NCBI GenBank assembly: GCA_964392085.1 | Contig: CAYMOV010000056.1 | Location: forward strand, 1 to 16,266 | From: CAYMOV01 sp964392085 | GTDB taxonomy: Bacteria; Oederibacteriota; Muellerivitia; Muellerivitales; Muellerivitaceae | Length of the DNA stretch: 16,266 bases | Reading direction: 5' to 3' | Notes under the pieces: model-generated | The model's input: only the letters and a program-made list of their open reading frames with translations | Told to the model about the DNA's origin: nothing | The model's database searches: none | Position numbers and translations under genes: made by a program | Part shown: positions 13,691 to 16,266 of the stretch, piece by piece | Numbering within the stretch: position 1 is the first letter of the stretch | How the letters are laid out: every line of letters starts with the position of its first letter

Positions 13691-14677
13691 ATGAAATTCC
13701 GCGAATTCGCCGACACCCAGGTCAAGGTATCCGAGGTGGGGTTGGGCACCTGGCAGTTCGGGGGCGATTGGGGCGAGATGAGCGAGGACAATGCCCTCCG
13801 CATCCTGGAAACGGCCTGGGACCACGGCGTCCGGTTCTACGACACCGCCGACGTCTACGGCGCGGGACGCAGCGAGACGATCCTGGGCAAGTTCCTGGCG
13901 GGCAAGGAACTGGGTGAGGCCTTCGTGGCCACCAAGCTGGGGCGGTTTCCCCAGCCGGGCGGGGCCGCCAACTGGACCCGCGCCAACTTCAAGGCCCACG
14001 TAGAGGGTTCCCTCCAACGGCTGAAACTGGAGGTCCTGGACCTGGAACAGCTCCATTGCCTCCCCTTCGAAGTGATGAAAAAGGGCGAGGTGTTCGAGTG
14101 GCTCCGGGAGCTGAAGAAGGAAGGGAAGATCCGGAACTTCGGGGCCAGCGTGGAGACGGTGGAGGAGGGTTTGTTCTGCCTCCAACAGCCCGGCCTCTCG
14201 TCCCTCCAGGTCATCCTCAACATTTTCCGCCAAAAACCCCTGGAAGACCTTTTGCCCAAGTGCCGGACGCGGAAGGTGGCCGTCATCGCGCGCCTGCCGC
14301 TGGCCAGCGGGCTCTTGGCCAACAAGTTCGAGAAGACCACGGTCTTCGCGCCCCAGGACCACCGCAACTACAACCGCGACGGGGCGGCGTTCAACGTGGG
14401 CGAGACCTTCGCGGGCATCCCCTTCGAAAAGGGCGTGGAACTCGCCGAGAAGATCCGGCCGCTGGTGCCCCCCGGGATGACGCCGGCCCAGATGGCCATG
14501 CGCTGGTGCCTGGACTTCGACGCGGTGACCACCGTGATCCCGGGGGCCAGCAAGCCCGGCCAGGCCGCGGTGAACGCGGACGCCAGCGGCATCACCGAGC
14601 TCCAGCCCGGCACCCACCACAAGTTGATGGAGTTCTACAAGTCCGACGTCTTCCCGAACATCCGGGGGAACTATTGA
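13691..14677 (+). CDS. Aldo/keto reductase
   Basis: A 328-residue NAD(P)H-dependent oxidoreductase of the AKR superfamily with a (beta/alpha)8 barrel, cytoplasmic. The catalytic tetrad is visible: Asp51 and Tyr56 in FYDTADVYG, Lys82 in VATKLG and His122 in EQLHCLP. The early GLGTWQFGG and the C-terminal TTVIPGASKPGQ segment, which binds the cofactor 2'-phosphate/adenosine end, are typical of the general-stress YhdN/IolS-like branch. GASV at about residue 151 (normally G-x-S-N) is a small variation in the strand before the nicotinamide site. The substrate is unknown; many relatives reduce sugars or reactive aldehydes. The ATG at 13691 has AGGAG five bases upstream. The 79-base gap upstream shows no repeat and only a weak GGTTAAACT -10-like word. 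One base separates its stop from the next start, so the two are co-expressed. Confidence 0.94.
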   Translation: MKFREFADTQVKVSEVGLGTWQFGGDWGEMSEDNALRILETAWDHGVRFYDTADVYGAGRSETILGKFLAGKELGEAFVATKLGRFPQPGGAANWTRANFKAHVEGSLQRLKLEVLDLEQLHCLPFEVMKKGEVFEWLRELKKEGKIRNFGASVETVEEGLFCLQQPGLSSLQVILNIFRQKPLEDLLPKCRTRKVAVIARLPLASGLLANKFEKTTVFAPQDHRNYNRDGAAFNVGETFAGIPFEKGVELAEKIRPLVPPGMTPAQMAMRWCLDFDAVTTVIPGASKPGQAAVNADASGITELQPGTHHKLMEFYKSDVFPNIRGNY

Positions 14678-14678
14678 G

Positions 14679-15725
14679 ATGAAGTCCCGAGCGATCCAAC
14701 CCCGGGGACCGGAACTCTTCGCGTTCCTAGCTTGCCTTTCGTTTTTCGCCGTGGGGTCTTGGGCCCAAACGCCCCTTCCCCCCGGCCACCTGATCGGCGC
14801 CGTCGAGGGTTCCGTCCTCCCGTCCGACGTCAAGGTCTGCCTGGGATCGCCCGTGGTGCTCAACGTCACCTGGGTGGCGGACGGACCGGCCCAGTTGGAC
14901 CGGACCCTGGACATCCGATATGAATTGACTCAAGGGACCGGTTGGTTCGAGACCTTCGATAAGCTGAAACCTTCGGTCGCCTCGTGGAAAGACCGGGCGG
15001 CCGGGTATTACCGGGCAATCCGTCAAGGCAAGAAGGCCCTGTCCCGGTTGGTCCCCGGTGGCGCCGGCACCGCGTTGGTGTTCCATCCCCTGGGTTCGGA
15101 AGATTCCCAAGTCGCCGTTCGGGTGGGCGTGGACCCGCCGGATCCGGCCCTCCCCCCCATCGAGTACCACCTCCGGTTGGGGAGGGACCGCAGTTCCGAG
15201 TTCGCGGCGCTCGTCCGCAACGGCGTGGACAGCGAAGAGGCCTACGGGAGCACCCGGTTTGAGTACGACGAAACCATCAAGGTCCAATCGTTCCTCCACC
15301 CGGGGAAATGGTCCGACGGCACGCCCCTCCACATCCAGCGGATCCTCGATAATGGGTCCGTGGTCAGCAAGTACGTGGGCGATGACCGGCCGAGGACCGA
15401 CCGCCGGGAACCCTTCGACGCCGCCGGCAGTCCCTACAACCGGTGCGTCTATTGGGGGGAAGAGGGGGCTTCCTTGATCGGGTGCATGATGGACCCGGGC
15501 GACGCCGGGGGACTCATGCTCTATACCTTCGATGGCAAGACGGGTGAGATGACCGCGTTCCGGGAATATGGCCCCAGCCTCTGCGGTTGGGGGACCTTCA
15601 CCTGGTCAAATCCCCTCAACAATTTGCCCTTCATGACCGGGATCGCGAAGCGGGTTTGGAGCCCCCCGGGTCGGCTGGTGGAGGATACCCTGGTGCAAAG
15701 GGATGAATTCCACTTACTACCTTAG
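14679..15725 (+). CDS. Secreted protein of unknown function
   Basis: A 348-residue protein I do not recognise. Residues 1-29 form a signal peptide (ELFAFLACLSFFAVGSWA, predicted cut before Gln30), so the mature part is periplasmic or exported. It is not a lipoprotein: the single signal-region Cys19 is not in a lipobox. The mature chain has four cysteines (54, 256, 269, 302), enough for two disulfides, and is rich in Gly, Asp and aromatic residues with strand-like alternation; there are no repeats or further membrane segments. The ending, with GKTGEMTAFREYGPSLCGWGTFTW, suggests beta-rich structure. The ATG at 14679 begins one base after the reductase stop, with GGGGGAA about ten bases upstream, so translation is coupled. 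A cytoplasmic reductase and an exported partner sharing an operon is unusual and gives no clear functional hint. Confidence 0.85.
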   Translation: MKSRAIQPRGPELFAFLACLSFFAVGSWAQTPLPPGHLIGAVEGSVLPSDVKVCLGSPVVLNVTWVADGPAQLDRTLDIRYELTQGTGWFETFDKLKPSVASWKDRAAGYYRAIRQGKKALSRLVPGGAGTALVFHPLGSEDSQVAVRVGVDPPDPALPPIEYHLRLGRDRSSEFAALVRNGVDSEEAYGSTRFEYDETIKVQSFLHPGKWSDGTPLHIQRILDNGSVVSKYVGDDRPRTDRREPFDAAGSPYNRCVYWGEEGASLIGCMMDPGDAGGLMLYTFDGKTGEMTAFREYGPSLCGWGTFTWSNPLNNLPFMTGIAKRVWSPPGRLVEDTLVQRDEFHLLP

Positions 15726-15762
15726 TCACGGCATTCGCTTGGTTTTTAGGACTCCAAAGTTA

Positions 15763-15791
15763 TCGACCCAGAACGATAGGCCCCTTACAAT
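15763..15791 (+). promoter_or_regulatory. Predicted promoter of the desaturase gene
   Basis: TCGACC (15763-15768, 4 of 6 to consensus) and TACAAT (15786-15791, 5 of 6) are 17 bases apart, in the 102-base gap before the desaturase. The transcript would start near 15798, about 30 bases before the ATG. No other feature or repeat is seen in this gap. Confidence 0.4.
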
Positions 15792-15827
15792 GAGCAACCC
15801 CGACGGTACTTCCGGGCCTGAGGCTCC

Positions 15828-16266
15828 ATGCTTTCTTCCAACATCTTGAAGCCCCTCTACGAACGCCGCACTTTGCCGCTTTTGAAGATTCCCCTGATTT
15901 TCGCCCTGGTCCTGGCCTTCGGCTCGGTGGCTTGGTTGGAGATCCACCCCCTCCTGACCTGGGGCTGTTACATCCTTTTGGGTTACCTGCTCATGAGCGT
16001 GGTGACCCTCATGCACGACTGCACCCACACCACACTATTCGCGACCCGTTGGCTCAATGAGGCCTTCGGCATGGTCACCATGGTTCCCTTTTTGGCAAGC
16101 TTCACGGCCTTCAAGGAAGACCACCTGGAGCACCACAAGTACAACCGCTCCCCGAAGGACCCGGACGGCTTCACCATGGGCAAGCGGTCCCCGGGTGATT
16201 TCTTCCTGTTCTACTCCTATATCTTCCTGGGCGTCATCCTCAGCGCGGTGTACTTCGCCTTCATCT
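15828..16266 (+). CDS. Fatty acid desaturase, 3' end outside the window
   Basis: The first 146 residues of a membrane di-iron desaturase. It begins MLSSNILKPLYERRTLPLLK, then two hydrophobic helices (about 21-37 and 43-61). The first histidine box is HDCTH at residues 63-67, and the second is DHLEHHKYNRSPKDPD with His99, His102 and His103, which supplies iron ligands; a further hydrophobic stretch (about 125-146) is cut by the window end. The third box (HxxHH near the C terminus) would lie beyond 16266. The family uses oxygen and an electron donor to introduce double bonds into acyl chains, or to hydroxylate carotenoid-like or other lipids; which of these applies cannot be decided from the fragment. 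The ATG at 15828 has GAGG four bases upstream. The frame stays open to the last base. Confidence 0.9.
   Translation, partial: MLSSNILKPLYERRTLPLLKIPLIFALVLAFGSVAWLEIHPLLTWGCYILLGYLLMSVVTLMHDCTHTTLFATRWLNEAFGMVTMVPFLASFTAFKEDHLEHHKYNRSPKDPDGFTMGKRSPGDFFLFYSYIFLGVILSAVYFAFI

Overview
The window is GC-rich, gene-dense DNA from a Gram-negative bacterium. A tripartite exporter with a TolC-type outer-membrane channel implies an outer membrane. I cannot fix the phylum: the GC-rich codon choice, the GT-C/TPR protein of the DUF2723 family and several uncharacterised families suit an environmental lineage known mainly from metagenomes, but no rRNA or universal marker is present. There is no tRNA, rRNA, CRISPR array, transposase or phage gene, and no stretch above 300 bases lacks a gene.

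Layout. (1) Positions 1-440 (+) hold the 3' part of a GDYXXLXY-family gene, converging on a minus-strand group at 454-1860: a YbjQ/UPF0145 protein, an alpha/beta hydrolase and a GlsB/YeaQ small membrane protein. (2) Positions 2052-9215 (-) hold a complete ABC efflux operon, read from right to left: TetR regulator, TolC-like channel, HlyD-like adaptor, two ABC ATPases and two ABC-2 permeases. It matches the E. coli cecR-ybhGFSR cluster, except that the YbhF fusion is split into two genes and a tolC-like gene is included. A perfect 32-bp dyad lies over the tetR promoter. (3) Positions 9371-15725 (+) hold a GT-C glycosyltransferase with TPRs, a six-hairpin glycosidase-like protein, an aldo/keto reductase and a secreted protein of unknown function. 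(4) From 15828 (+) a fatty acid desaturase runs off the end.

Functionally, the exporter forms one module. The regulator represses the operon until a ligand appears, the two ATPases power the two permeases, and the adaptor joins them to the channel. The ATPase pair is asymmetric: motif losses fall so that only one composite ATP site looks intact.

The least explained structure is intergenic. The exporter genes overlap by 4 bases at four junctions. Every wider gap inside the operon, and the gap just after it, holds a degenerate short-period repeat array: a CAC-rich 8-9-mer family arranged as inverted pairs (also found near 11520-11698), a GGAATGN/ATTCCNN 7-mer inverted array, and a short ATCCGC/TTCAGC 7-mer array. 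No gene model explains these.
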